Origin: Nemania diffusa | Taxonomy: Eukaryota; Ascomycota; Sordariomycetes; Xylariales; Xylariaceae | DNA length: 64,000 nucleotides | Reading direction: 5' to 3' | Assembly: GCA_038501195.1 (NCBI GenBank) | Contig: JBBPUQ010000001.1 | Location: 6,200,001-6,264,000 of the forward strand | Shown here: piece by piece, positions 33,619 to 46,526 of the stretch | Layout: every line of letters starts with the position of its first letter | How positions within the stretch are numbered: the stretch's first letter is position 1 | Position numbers and translations under genes: made by a program | The notes under the pieces: generated by a model | Told to the model about the DNA's origin: nothing | Database searches by the model: none | What the model saw: the letters and a program-made list of their open reading frames with translations, nothing else

Positions 33619-36600
33619 ATGATAGCGATGACGGAAATACTACATGGATCCTCTGGCTCTCGTATCGACCTAGGCTTGCGAGATCAGTCCCGAGATTGCA
33701 AGCAGTGGTTTAGAAAATGCCTTCAAGCCCCTAATCTTGATGATGACGACTGGCTAGAGCAAAAGAGTGCCGAGTTCAACTGGTGGATCTCGGGTCTCAA
33801 CGCCGACAAGAGCGGGCCAGGGTCTCTTGATGCTCGACTGAGACTTCGGCCCGATGTTAGGGACATGGTGTCTAATGTCCTAGAAGGCCTGGAATGTTCC
33901 CTTCAGGACCTCTACCAGAGAGGTAAGTTCTTTGATCTTCCGCTTTTTTATCTTTGGTGGTGTAGAATATGAAATATGCAATCAGTTAATCTCTTCCTCG
34001 GAGCTAGCATCGTCCTATCCTATTTCAGTGGAAGCAAAACCTATAAGTCTGATCGAGGCCGATAGCCAAACCCGAGGCCCAGACGAAACCCGACCACCGT
34101 CACCTTGGTCCGACATGACCAATAGCAGTAAAAGGGATTTCATCTCTTTTGTTCGGAGGGGGAAAGATGACGATCGAGCGGCGGATAAGACCGCTTTTTC
34201 GGGCCACGACATATACTATGAACAACGAGTTTATATCAAGGCAAATTTAGAGATTCTCAACCGCATTCACACAGCGATCAAACGATCTGGCCTAAAGTTT
34301 AGGAACCAGGAGGCCGATAATTCCCTGAGCCGAGCCGAAAAGGAGTATCAATTACAGAAGGTACATGTAGGAGAATACGAAGCTCTCCAGGGTACGAATG
34401 GAGAGCATGAGAGGTTTAGGCGCTTCCTCACAAGACTAGTTCTCTGGAATGGCTACACGCATAACTTGATTGAGAGAATAAATCTCAACGTCCAAAAACT
34501 AGACACCAAATTTGGCCGTCAGGATAATAAAGAACTCTTGCTCCAGAAGTTGGTTCTGATCGTGATTCGAGCTTACTTTCACGACTCGGCTAGGCTGACG
34601 ACGATCCAGCGTCGCCTTATTAACGCAAATGTGGTTAGACGGAACCGCCTCATTTACGCCGGTAGCGCTACCAAAGCGTCCTTTGAGGCGGGGGAGGAAT
34701 ACCGGACTCGACCAACGACCAAGAGCGTAATCCAGCGGGATTTTCTAACGGAGCAGAGTGACCAGCCCCAAACCGAGCCCCCGGCGCCAGCGCCAGCGCC
34801 ACTGCCCCCCGTAGCCCCTGCCAACTCAACAGAAGGCCAGAGTAAAGCAGGCAAAAGCTTTATAGCGCGACCAGCAACCGCACTTGAGTCGAAATTCAGT
34901 ATCACGGGCGCACTTTCACCCCCTCAAGCGACTAAGTCTACTGCGACCAAGATGTCGGCCACAGTTGGACGTCTCGACTACCCTAAGTGCCCCGCCAAGG
35001 ACGGTAATTTCCCCTGCCCATATTGTCCTATAATCTTGACAGAAGAATATACTAAGGAGCTCCGCTGGAGGTATGGTTTCCTCCTTTTAATAATGCGTTA
35101 ACTCATGATCTAATTTGAAAACTGTGAGGACTTAGAGGACATGTTGCGCAAGATCTTTGTCCGTATGTCTGCGTTTTCGAAGACTGCCAGTCTCCAGACG
35201 ACATGTTCGCATCTACGTATGAATGGATGTTTCACATGGCGAGATTTCATTCCGAGATAAAATGGGTATGCCAGGACTGCACCAAGAATTTGAACCCGGA
35301 TATTCAAGACGCCTCGGTCTTCCAGACGCCAGCGCTGCTGAAAGAACACATCTTCAATTCTCACCCATATTCAGATCCCTCATATTTAGATCTTCTCGTT
35401 GATGCAGGTAAGAGAACTGTTGGAATTCAGCAAGTCCGGTGTCCTCTATGTAGGCCCGGCCTAGTCTCACTTGAGGAAAGCGATGAAGACAACTCCTGGA
35501 TCCCACCCCCTTCAGCTGGCTATGAGATTGGCATGGTACAGCTGGAAGAAGATGAACACATTGCTACTCATATCCACGAATTCGCACTCCATTCTTTTCC
35601 ATTGCCAGAACAGGCGACGTCAGGAAATAACGAAGCACCATCCTCACATTCATTCGTCAGCACCCGAGAAGAAATCACATTCGAGGGTTTCCAGGATCTA
35701 GGGAGTACGGAAGGTACTGACCATCCACAGTTGGATAGCTCGAGCGATGTTGCGGATATGCTTGACAATCTCTCGGATAATATCGCATCGGAAAAGTCTT
35801 CTTCCCCGGCCCCAAATGTCTCCCCTCCGGGGTCCGAGCCAATGTCTCCATCATCCCCCTCAAATATCCACTTTATTAGGTACATGGCCTCTCTAGAGAA
35901 AGTACCAGAACGGTCACCTAAATACCCGTGGCTAATCCAACTAAAACGTGATGTCAAGAACAAGTATGTGTCGAGTGAACATACTGACAAGAGTTTCCTC
36001 CCTGCTAATATACTTGAGACGGTGGTGACTAGAGATACTGTTCTATCAGCTTTCAGGGAGACCGGGATAGTAGAAGAAAAGGAATTAAACAACCTCACCC
36101 AAAGTATTCTAGAGGGGCGCCAGCGCTTATTTTTAATTCTGGTTCTAATGACATACGGCGGCAGTAACCAGAGAGAGAAGCTTTCGTGTTTAAGACACGA
36201 AGAGTGGAATGAAATCAACGACAATTCATTACCCTTTTTTGCATTTGACGAACATTTCTCCTTTGGAGACACTGATAACGGCAAATTACTATCCTTCGAG
36301 CCCGAGGGCTGGTTTGATAACGATTTTATGCTTTTTGAACAACTCCAGTGGCCTTTACTTGCGCCAGTATTCGGGACTGCGGACAAATTTGTTCATCGAT
36401 TGCATGAGCACCATATACTGCCGTATCTAAAAATGTCGACTAGCCTAAAAAGTAATGTGCTCTTTAGTGAAGTCTGGCGAGCTGAAGTCCATACAGCACA
36501 CATTGACGCAAGACATATACCAGCAGAAAACACGGTAAAGTTATAATCGGTTGTCCCTGAAAGTACCTTTGCTAAATCATTATAGAGGACTAGCCGCGGC

Positions 36601-37908
36601 AGTATCCCTGTCGCCATTAAGAGGGCTAGAGATATTGAAGAGTTTATCGATCGTTTCGACAAAGAGACGAGACTTCTCAAAAGGATGCGGGAATTTGACT
36701 CGGAACATATTCTTAAGCCTATTGCGGCTTATCAAAGGGGCTCCGAGGTATTTCTGCTTTTCCCTTGGGCTGATGGCGGGGATGTTACTACCTATTGGGA
36801 GGAACGCGACAATACTCGCAGGGACAAGAGTAATGTTCGGTGGGTCATAAAGCAGCTTGTGGGTCTCTTCTCTGCTCTCGTGGACCTACACAGTAATACG
36901 AACAATGGGTACGTGATATATCAAATACCTGCTATTCAGTTATATCCATGGCTAATGTTAGCTAGTGAGCTGTTTATACCTTTTCTGCGGATAGAGAAGC
37001 ATAGTCTACAATTTCTTTTCTTTTTTTGTTTTACATGTTTCGGCTGTATCTCCAACCATTGTAATTACAGGGAATACTAACATATAGTAGGTCGACCCGG
37101 CGATCTGAGGCCTGAGAACATTCTGTGGTTCACAGACGGTAGTGAAGGAGGATGCTTTAAAATTGCAGACATAGGTCTTTTCGAGGCCAAGCTTAGGCAG
37201 CGAAACCTTGATCATTTGTCGAAAGACGCTCCCCCATTTGGATATAAACAGCCATCCATTCGATATGAACCACCAGAAAGGGATAGAGACCTAGCCATCC
37301 GCCAACCTCCATCAAGACAGTACGACATTTGGTCTATGGGATGCATTATGGTCGAGCTACTCGTCTGGCTTCTATACGGTCACGAGGCCGTGAAGACATT
37401 CAGAGATGCTACAACCCAATTCTGGGAGAGGACCTCAGGCACTACTAAGTACTACGTATCTTCTTATGTCGATGCATGTCTAGATTTAATGATTCGGGAT
37501 GTGGGGGAGGGAAATATTTACCGAAGTCTTTTGGACCTTGTGCGAAGTAGGGTTCTTGTCGTCGACGTATCACCCGAGTATAAGAGCTCCCCATCCTATC
37601 GCGAACTTGCATGGGAACTGCATGCAAGGATGATTGAAATCCAGCAAAGTCTTGACAACTCCTACAAGATTCTTCCCGTTTTACAGTATCCTGATACTGC
37701 AATTGAACTACGAAGAAAAGCCTATTTTAAGCCTGACTCTGAGGGTGGAAGGCTCTCAGCTGGAGCTCCAAAGGCCGATACACGCTTGCCAACAGATTCC
37801 TTAGATCAACCCACACCAGCACCAGCTGACCCAGGTATCAAATTGGTGATCCGTGCTCCTACGGAGGAACTCGATTTGCATTTGAGACCAAAGGCGGATA
37901 AAACATAG
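33619..37908 (+). CDS. AcuF-like C2H2 zinc-finger protein fused to a degenerate protein kinase domain
   Basis: Exons are about 33619-33922, 34008-35070, 35136-36534, 36586 to 36908 or 36964, and 37088/37091-37908 (about 1300 residues). The helical N-terminal half (FRRFLTRLVLWNGYTHNLIERIN) and Cys/His fingers (CPYCPIIL, then spliced GHVAQDLCPYVCVFEDC, MFHMARFHSEIKWVCQDC, CPLCRPG with HIATHIHEFALHSF) match fungal AcuF-type C2H2 proteins. A linker domain follows (YPWLIQLKRDVKNKY to PLLAPVFG). The kinase part has VAIKRARDIEEF (lysine), FDKETRLLKRM (Glu), GDLRPENIL and IADIGLFEA in place of DFG. The catalytic-loop His is replaced by Pro (RPGDLRPEN). The obvious donor at 36909 breaks the frame; a later donor at 36965 keeps it but adds 19 residues. 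It may be a pseudokinase or a recently damaged gene. Confidence 0.7.
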
Positions 37909-39870
37909 GAAGTGAGCAGAGACACCTTCTTATTCACTGCAATCGGTACTAACTTGCATAATTTAGTACGTTAGTACTTTCGGCCTGAAAAGTTGCGTAT
38001 GAACTAAGTTGACTAACCTATCATTTCTGGAATAGAACGTTAGTAGAGTAGATAACTAGCCGCTCAATTTTATGACTAACACTGAATCTTGTAAGGTGGG
38101 TAAGTTCAACCTCCACGTTGTTGCTATCAGTTTGTAAGGTTCCTCGGCCCTATCCTTGCTCATCTAACTAATAGCATACCTTTATAGGAGCTAATAAAAC
38201 TTGACGACATTTGGGAATCCATTCCCCGGTGCTTACCACGTAAAAAGGTCAATTCTGCATTTGGGTAGGCGTTTTGTTCCCCAACAGGTTAGCCCGCGCG
38301 CACGGGCCTCTAAGTAGGGACTGTTAGGGATGGCCAATACCGACAAAACTAATTGTCCCCCACTTTCGTGTTTAGTTTTTAGTTTTCAGATTTGCAAATA
38401 GCGTATGTAGCAATAAATCAATTGGCAATCGTTTTAGGCCTTGGTTAGCACATAAAGTGCTATTATGAACAGCATTTACTTAAGTAATATGTAATATATA
38501 ATATATAATTAGTATATTGTAGCCGTACGACCTGCAGGTGCGACCTGCGGTCGGATCGCGTTCGCTGTAGTGCAGGGCCACCTGCCCCTTTACAACAACC
38601 GGACCAGCGACTCGGCTTTTGACGCTCTCTTTTAATAGAAAAATAAAAAAAAGCGAAAAAATAATTCTTATTATTGTTGTTATCGTTATCGTTGTTATTG
38701 TTGTTATTATCATTGCCGCTGTTATTGTTAAGCCTGTCAAAGTTGCTGAAAAGGCTTTGCTAACTTGTTTTGTCGGTAATATTGGTATACCTGGCCCACC
38801 GTCGACTGTCCCACCCGTACTTCGCGTGTTTTGCGTAGCGCTTTTTTAGCCCCCCCTTGACCTCTCAAAACATAAACAATGTTAAAGCATGAGTTTGGGC
38901 GCTATTTGTTAGAAAATACCACTGCGCCAAAAGATTTGGCGTGACCGGTCAATTATTAGTCTTCTTTCTAAAGGTGTATTTCTAACACTATTTGAGCCCT
39001 GGTCGCGTTGCGAGTGGCCGGCTACTACATCGTACAACAACCCACGTGACGAAAAAGGCGCACTAGCTTCTAGGTTTCGAGTCAGGCTTATGCTCCCCCA
39101 ATTCCCCTGTGCAATATCTATTGAGGAAATAAATAAATAAATACTCAAATAATGGGGTTATTGGGTGTGAGAATGTTTACACATCCGGTAAGTGGTAACC
39201 GCCACATGTCGCAAGACCCCGATCACTCGCCGCCACCTTCGAGGGTCGATTTTTTTTTTCATTCCCTGTATAAGTAAAACCAAGGAATAAAAGCCATATA
39301 CTTGAATAGATTATTGATGTTGTAAAATGTAACAATTAAAATCCAGCATACATAATCCTGCATAAATTAAACTTGGGCGGTAATTTCATGAATCCGCCCG
39401 CAGATTCATCTTTTTATGACACATCGGAGTGCCCTGCGGAGTACCTTGTGGCTATGTTGACAGTCAGGCGGAAATAAGTAGCACCTGGCCACTTCCTATT
39501 CGAAGTGTAGAAACCTCCCCTCCCACTGCTCGAGTGTCAAAAAACCTCAACAAAAAGACAAAAGGGGGAAAAAAGCAGTAGGTGGCGCCAAGCTCAGCAG
39601 ACCACGTTAGGGTGTAAATTCTCCAATCTACCTAAGGCAGTGAAGGGATTTTGGGCCCCAAGTCCTGTGCGTGCCCATTTTAGGAAACTCCGTACCATCC
39701 TCTCACTACTGCTCTTATTCCAGGCATTTATATCTAACAAGACGAGTCGCTTATAGTCGGATCCTATCTTAGGGGCTGGTATCGTGCCATATCTTCAAAA
39801 TTTCAGACCAAACCAACGCTTTATTGCTCACAGGTTGTACCATACACAACCAACCAACACCTAGATAAAT
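37909..39870. other. Intergenic region inside the accessory island
   Basis: No gene is supported. A GC-rich block at about 38519-38620 (palindromic CCTGCAGG with flanking GGTCG strings) followed by a TTATTGTTG trinucleotide tract at about 38660-38730 looks like a small repeat fragment. The right end precedes the truncated kinase-like gene. Confidence 0.4.
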
Positions 39871-40927
39871 ATGGACGCGTGCTGCCTCGCAACATCCAAT
39901 GCCATCAATTCACTCAATAGAGCACGTGGAATGATTGGGAAACAATTTGGTCGCAAGAAAAACCCTGCTTCGGTTGAAGAGGAATTTTCTAACGATAAAA
40001 ATGGTCAAAATGGACCCGTATCTCCTCTGAACAAGCCAAAGGGACACCCCGGGCTCTTGAAGTTAGTCAACGATGTGAAGGCGAACTACTTGCAAGGGGA
40101 ATCGAAGATAAGCCAGCGATTCGTGCCAAATAACAAGCTAGAAGAGCTGGTAACGAAAAAGTCTGTGCTCTCGGCTCTTCAGGAAACCACAATCGAGCAA
40201 CAGTATCATGATGACCTCGCGTCATGGGTCCTTAAAAGCAGTCCGCGGCTGTTCTTAACCCTTATCTTGTTAACCGGAAGATCAAGCGAACAACTTTCTT
40301 GGCTGAAGAATCTCAAGGATGATGGCGTTAATGACAGCGTACTGCCCCTTAGCTTTCCAAACGCTAAACCCCCTTATGGGTTTTCATTAGCAGCAGAACC
40401 AGAAGAAGGCGGGCGAAAATTCAACTCATTCAAGGCCTGGGAAAATAATGCCCTCCTCCTTTTCAAAGACTATCAATGGATATTCTTGGCCCCTGTATTC
40501 GGTGCCAGCAATCAGTTTCGCCATCAACTAGACAGCGAACAACCACTACCTTTCTCGTCTTTATCAGAAGAGTCATCGAAAGGTATCCTTGGGGAAACCT
40601 TAAATGGGGAGATCCATCCAGCCCATATAGACTCTCAATGTCTTTCAGCATTAGGAATGGTAGGTGCCGTTCTTATATCGTTTTGATATTATCTAGCTAA
40701 TCACTTCTTGACAGAAAACTCCTGATTTTCAGGGCATACCAGTCCTTATCAAACGAGTTCTACCTTCTGATAAATTCTATTTATTTTTTGACATCGAGAT
40801 CGGAAAATTTAAAGCTCCGGATCCCATCATTTCGTCTCAGCGAATTCACCCGATTGCCTCTTATCAGAAGAGTGGTGATGACTATGTTATATTTCGATGG
40901 GTTGATAGCGATAGCCGGTCGAATTGA
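39871..40927 (+). CDS. Truncated kinase-associated protein, paralogous to the linker/N-lobe of the upstream fusion
   Basis: Exons 39871-40659 and 40733-40927 give 327 residues; the intron has a GTAGGT donor and TTTTCAG acceptor. Residues about 55-250 align by eye along their length with the linker domain of the zinc-finger/kinase gene: GLLKLVNDVKANYL against WLIQLKRDVKNKYV, KLEELVTKKSVLSALQETTI against ILETVVTRDTVLSAFRETGI, and WIFLAPVFGASNQF against WPLLAPVFGTADKF. After splicing the kinase N-lobe begins (GIPVLIKRVLPS, then IHPIASYQKSGDDYVIFRWVD) but a TGA ends the frame at the place where helix D should start. No catalytic loop follows. Just downstream, one frame reads SNVQ, stop, SGQ, close to SNVRWVIKQ of the other gene, so the rest of the kinase has decayed. 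It may still be translated as a short protein without catalysis. Confidence 0.65.
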
Positions 40928-42049
40928 GTACTTAGTCAAGTAATGTTCAGTGATCTGGACAGGAAGATTTCAGCAATAACCGGTAAAGGGGGGTTTACGG
41001 ATATAACTAATGCTTGAACACTCTTGCTCTTCAGGTATCTTCCCTTGAAGTTTTACAAACTGATTCCTTTTCTTTGCTTGTCATCATTTATAGATAGAGT
41101 TAGAAGGTGTCTTGTCCTAAAATATGGACATCACCCGCACAACATAAATACCCTACTTGCTTTCTGGCAGAGCAAATTGATCTTTTGCTAGTCTTAACTC
41201 CAAGATCGTCACGACCGATGAAACTGGTGACATACAACCAGCATATCACGCTCTTTTCGAAATGGCACTTATATAACGAAATCTATTCCTTATCCTAGTC
41301 CATACTGGGACAGGCCAGGTGGGCAGGTACCAAGGAGTTAGGGGGAAGGCGTTGGTTAGGCTTAGTCTAAGCACATCTGCGATAAACTTTTCTATTTATT
41401 TTCGACAGTCAACCTCGGTTAGCTAGCTAGGCTGGTCCTCGGGATTAAATTCTACCTGTTACTTTGTTTTCTCAAGATCGAAAGCTAGGAACTTTTAGAA
41501 GTGGTATTATGACCATAGTTAAGTCTCCAAGTCTGTGCCTAAGCATAGGTTTCGTTTTAATACTCCGAAAGTCAAGGTACTATGGGGATTAACACCATTT
41601 TTTGAATAACTTTCTATTTAAATCTGAAAGTGTCAGTGCGAATATCCCCGTGACCGTAAAATAACCTCTATTTTGGGTGGACTTTATGAAGAAAGATAAC
41701 TTTGCCGAGGAAAATGTGTAAGTGCTTGGGTAACGGATTCTTTCAAGCATTCGATTTATCCTCCAACATTAGCATTTAAGCATACTTTACACAGTTAAGA
41801 TGTCCATATGATTGATATTACTTCCAATTCTGATATTCGAGACTCCGTGATTTTCTAGGCATCAGCCATGACTGTTAACTGTTAAGTTTCGACCATAAAC
41901 TGGGTGTTCATAGGTAGTATCGAATACTCAACGCGGTCGCCACTCTTTACTGATAAACATTCTTATTCAGTATGGGATCTATCTATAATATCTACATATA
42001 TTATATAACTAAACCACCGTATATTTTTCACGCACAACCCGTTAACCAG
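40928..42049. other. Intergenic region, right end of the accessory island
   Basis: The first 100 bases may hold decayed kinase sequence. Nothing else recognisable is seen before the 3' end of the neprosin gene. Confidence 0.4.
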
Positions 42050-43213
42050 CTACGCATTAATTTTACCGCCAGCTCCCGGACCGCCGAGGTACATGTAACT
42101 CCCCCATTTCGTACCCGAGCTCCAGTTCGTGATGAGATTGTATCGCGAGGCATCGCTGACACCACTCTCAGCCTGGCCATTGTATTCCTGAGCCTTGTTG
42201 TTGCCGTCAATGTACACAATGTTGTGCATATACGCGGACCGCCCCAAGCCGGTGTCGGGCCACTCGCCACTGCCCATGTCGGTCGTCGTCAGCGCGGCCT
42301 CGCCGTTGAAGATCTCGCCGTAGAAGTTGAGGCCCACGGCGTGGTCGGCCAGCGTGTCGGCCGCGGCCACGCCGTCCTGCGCGAACATGGCCCCCGGGTA
42401 GTAGCCGATGTAGCGGCCCATGCACCACAGCCACCAGTTGCCCGCGAACAGGATGTACCCGATGTCCGCCTCGTGCTGGATCCCGCCGCGCGCCGACAGC
42501 GGCGCGAACGCGACCCCCGGGTAGATGTGCGGGTCCACCTGCACCCAGCCCTTATGCTCGCGGTTCCACCCGCCGACGTTGTCTCCCTCCTTGCTGTACC
42601 CGCTGGTCGTGAAGTAGGTGAAGAGGTGCGGCAAGGCGGCCTGTCCGGGGAAGTTGATCCAGCCGGCCTCGATTGTCTGTATGCCCGCGTGGGGGGTGTC
42701 GTGGAATATGGCCGTCTGGATCAGCGAGAAGTCGTTCTTGTTCGTGAAGGCCTCGAACAGGCTGAAGGTGGCCTCGCCACCGTAGTTGACCACATTCTGA
42801 CCCGAATTTGCGTACCAATGTTTACCAGCGTAACCATTGGAGGCGGCATCTATCTTGGCGAAGCTCTCGTTATCCTCCTTAGTCGGGAAACGCTTAATCG
42901 GCTTAGTGGTGCCGCTCAGTCGGGGGATCGGCACGGTGCCATTTGGGCCTTGCAACGCCTTGTTATTATCAAAGAGAGCCCGAGTCACTGCCTGCTGGCT
43001 GCGAAAGCCATGCTTGTGAGATGGAACCGGAGGGGGCTGGGCAATTTTGCCGCCAGTCTGAGACTCGGGTATGGCCCAATCTATAACTTGACCGTCGGCC
43101 GTGGTGGTTGTCGATATCACATGGATCCCATCAGCGCGAGGCCGCATTGGTGATGCTGAAGTAGTTTGTAGTATGGCTGCGACAGTCGCCGCTTTAAGGA
43201 CAAACAACTGCAT
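42050..43213 (-). CDS. Secreted neprosin-domain protein (putative glutamic peptidase)
   Basis: One exon of 387 codons. A signal peptide is clear: MQLFVLKAATVAAILQTTSA, with cleavage likely near ASP. The rest is a neprosin (DUF239) domain, known from the prolyl endopeptidase of pitcher-plant fluid and now treated as a glutamic peptidase. Visible family features are IEAGWINFPG (one catalytic Glu region), GWVQVDPHIYPGVAF, an aromatic core GNWWLWCMGRYIGYYPG, GLNFYGEIFNG (second Glu region) and TTDMGSGEWPDTGLGRSAYM. Usually the second motif is GGEV/GGEI. The gene is markedly richer in G+C than its surroundings. An extracellular role in digesting proline-rich proteins is inferred. There are no introns, and the neighbours are not related in function. 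Confidence 0.88.
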   Translation of the reverse strand: MQLFVLKAATVAAILQTTSASPMRPRADGIHVISTTTTADGQVIDWAIPESQTGGKIAQPPPVPSHKHGFRSQQAVTRALFDNNKALQGPNGTVPIPRLSGTTKPIKRFPTKEDNESFAKIDAASNGYAGKHWYANSGQNVVNYGGEATFSLFEAFTNKNDFSLIQTAIFHDTPHAGIQTIEAGWINFPGQAALPHLFTYFTTSGYSKEGDNVGGWNREHKGWVQVDPHIYPGVAFAPLSARGGIQHEADIGYILFAGNWWLWCMGRYIGYYPGAMFAQDGVAAADTLADHAVGLNFYGEIFNGEAALTTTDMGSGEWPDTGLGRSAYMHNIVYIDGNNKAQEYNGQAESGVSDASRYNLITNWSSGTKWGSYMYLGGPGAGGKINA

Positions 43214-46200
43214 TTTGATAGCGAACTTTGAATAGCAAAGTAAAAGCCCTGGGTTGGAGTGCTAGTTATTGATGTGATGATGCCTCTTGGTGACTAGGAA
43301 ACCCTGGACTTGCCTCCGAGGAGGGATGGCAATATTTATATATCGATAGAATTGTCGTTGAAATTCATACACTGCCCACACCACGACAAGAATCCCGATC
43401 CCTAGTAGGCTCTAAGCCATCCTTAGCATTACTAGGAGGGTCACGACCTGCGCCCACAGTAGTACTTGTGATCTATCGCGACACGGTTACTCTAACTTTC
43501 AGGCGAAAAATTCAAAATAAATCCGGCCATAAGGCAGTGTCGGCAATCTTCAATGCCGGGGTATCATATTTACCTATTGTTAAAGAGCCGCGGTGATGGC
43601 TGACAACTCGATATCGCGAATCGCAGTAAGGAGCAAGGGATGGGGACTAGCAAGGGGCGGAGTGCATCTGTCTGAAATTAGAGTAAGGGGACCTCATAAC
43701 TCTACGAGAGCTCTTTATTTCTAAACTTGTACGCCCATAGGTGTGGTACTTGCTGTGTTTCAAACAGTTCAGAAAACTACTCTGGAGTGGTTGTCAGGGA
43801 CAAATGCCGTATCGTCTGTCACTTCTCCGGGCCACAGCCAAATATCCCTGTCACAAGTTAGCCCTTGTTACTTGAAAAGTCATCGTCCCAATAAGTCCCG
43901 TAACATTTTCGCGAGACAAAGAGCAATGCAAGTCTTATAAATCTATAATAAGCTTTTTGATTGAATATGACCAACTCTTTTATGCGAGGGCGTAGCAAGA
44001 AATACCAAGGATCCTACTGTTAGTGCTCGCCAAAATGAAGAATCAAGTGAGGCAGGAGTGTATAGCAAGCTAGGTAATCTAACTGCCTCTTTTACAATAA
44101 TTCATTACTGCTTGCCAGAGCTCTTGGATATTCGAGGACGTTATCAATATAGCTGCTATATGCATATATTCATACTTGACTTTGTTTGTCCAGGTGATCG
44201 CAATCACTATCGCAAATGACCCTCCCATTTCTGGCAATGAAACGAGACAACGATTATGGAAGCTGGGCAGCGGCTGGGCAGCCCCTGTCCCGGCGGCCGT
44301 AGCGTATCATCTCTGAGAAAGAAGCCTAAGACTGGATTTTGAGCCTGTTGGTTTTATTTTTGGCTGCGGCATACCTAGCGCTACCGGTCATTGTCTATGA
44401 CCAAGCGCGTGGATCAACCCATCATTTATCACATTTTATCTTTGTTAACTAGGAGACAGGCAGTCTACAACATAACACTTGAGTCGCTCAAATTAGAACT
44501 CAAGTTGTAGATTTATGTTGAACGGGTAATTCCGAGGCATGTGTTTGATTGACTACAAGGACGGTATGTGGAGAAACTCCCCACAGGTGGTTCCTCATCC
44601 GTCCAATTTAGCTGCACTAACTTCTTGGTATCCCTCCGTTATTAATTGCGGTAGGGTAAGACCTCTAAGAAGTTGAGGAGTGTAGATTGAGTATGAATAA
44701 ATAAGAAGAGTTGGAAAAGGCCTTTGCTAGAAACCTGTAAGGACTACCTGAGTGAATTTATGAGGATTCTTATGTGGGTGGCTTCCCAGATGACATGAGC
44801 CTTGAGGCCTGTGTAAAGTAATGGTCTTAAGATAAAGCTTTAAAAATGACTTAACGGCAGGGGGATATAAGGCCACGAGTCAAGTGAAAGACGAATATTA
44901 GTGAGAAGCTCATGTTATGTAACTATCATAACATGTAATACACATATATCAAAACTTATCGATCCGGGTTAAACCAATATCTCTGCCTCAAAGTCATCCG
45001 GAGCGGATTCCTATTTCTCATATCTGATCGCCATGCAACTGCAGCGTAGATCTTGAAGAAGGGTAAGGCGACTACTGATTAATGTACTAGATATAGACAT
45101 TGTAAGGTTCGGGCCGGCTGACCGATGCCTCTCTACACTAGTGGGACCATACATTGACGTCCTATTTTAGTGCAACTATCAGTTATCAGTCGCGATCGAT
45201 TTATGATTAACCTTGAAGACGTACACTTCAGCATTCCACCTCGCACCTGGACTGGCACCGGAAAGGCACAGAATCACACACCGTATAATCCCGCCATGCG
45301 TAGCAACCATCATTAGCCACCTTGTCGGGGGTTTAGAACCCCTACTTAGTGGTTTAATTTTAGATCGGTGGTGCCGGCAAGGCCCGAAGCTTAGCGCCTA
45401 CTTCTAGCTTCCCCCACGATAAGACACTAAGACAGGAGATGCTTATTGCACTCCTGTAACGCCGGCAGACAAGTCTTGTTCCTTAGATGAACCAGATGCT
45501 TTATTGCCGGCGCCCTATGTATCTTCATTATCCGCAGCATCTACTTGATTGGAGATTAGATGATAGGATTGAATTCTTAGGGTAGGGGTATCAATATCGC
45601 GTAAAGGAAGAGAAAAGCGGCTTATTACTGGCTTTTTGGTAGGGGCGGTGACTCGTGAATACTGTGCGATGAACTTTATATTTATTAGTATTAATAGTAT
45701 GAGTCTATAGAGGTATGGTAAATGGCACTGTGTTTGTCGTGAGCGCAAGGGGTAACCACGATATTTAAGTTTGGGCTCACAGTGAGAGGAATACAGCTGA
45801 ATGGTTGATTGATTAAATAGTAGTTACAATATCAATACTTATACAAGCATATTGAATTAGAAATTGAAAGGACTGAGAAAAAGGCTTGACACTTCACATG
45901 GACTTTCTGCTGATTTCGCTCTGCTTAGTATGATTGATTGCATGATTGAGTGTGAGGTGAGATGGAGAGTGAGTGCACTGCCACACTTCAAACCAGCTGC
46001 ACTGCCACTATCGAGAATCTCCAACTTTGCATTTATCTCGTTAATAAAATCACCGTTTAAATGACCATGCATATATCATTATACCCTATCATTAGCCCAT
46101 CAGAAACTCAACCAGCCGCTTTAGCATTTTGAAGGTGAACACTCACCAGCTTTAAACCTCATCTTCGCCGATTAGCCTTGCTTTCAAGCCTAAACCTAAC

Positions 46201-46526
46201 CTTCCCAAGCTGGAATATTCTTTGGTTATTTTGTCGGCGAGGTCCTCATAAGTGGGGAAACTCTCTAATTTCCCCCTGGTAGCCATGATTTTGAGTTTAA
46301 GCCCCATCTGATAATAAACAGACCATTGCTTTCACCATTTCCTTCTACTCACCTAGGCATCTTCAAACATCCCTCACAATAGCAGACATAGCTATCCGCA
46401 CAACACACCTATCTACCAGCACAGCATACTTAGCTGTCAGCATAGCTTATAAAACAGGCATAATCCCTAAGACTACTCATCAATCCATCACATTCTCAAG
46501 GTTCAGCTACAACACAACCACCCAAA
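43214..46526. other. Long gene-free region
   Basis: In 3.3 kb I find no coding region with motif or splice support. Short frames at 43743-43940, 45213-45407 and 45857-46072 look random. The right end is the promoter of spt3 and contains repeated CACACCTAT/CAGCATA strings at about 46390-46450. Confidence 0.45.

Noticed and set aside
41972..43153. 393-codon plus-strand frame opposite the neprosin gene
   Set aside because: Antisense shadow; the minus strand has a signal peptide and neprosin motifs.
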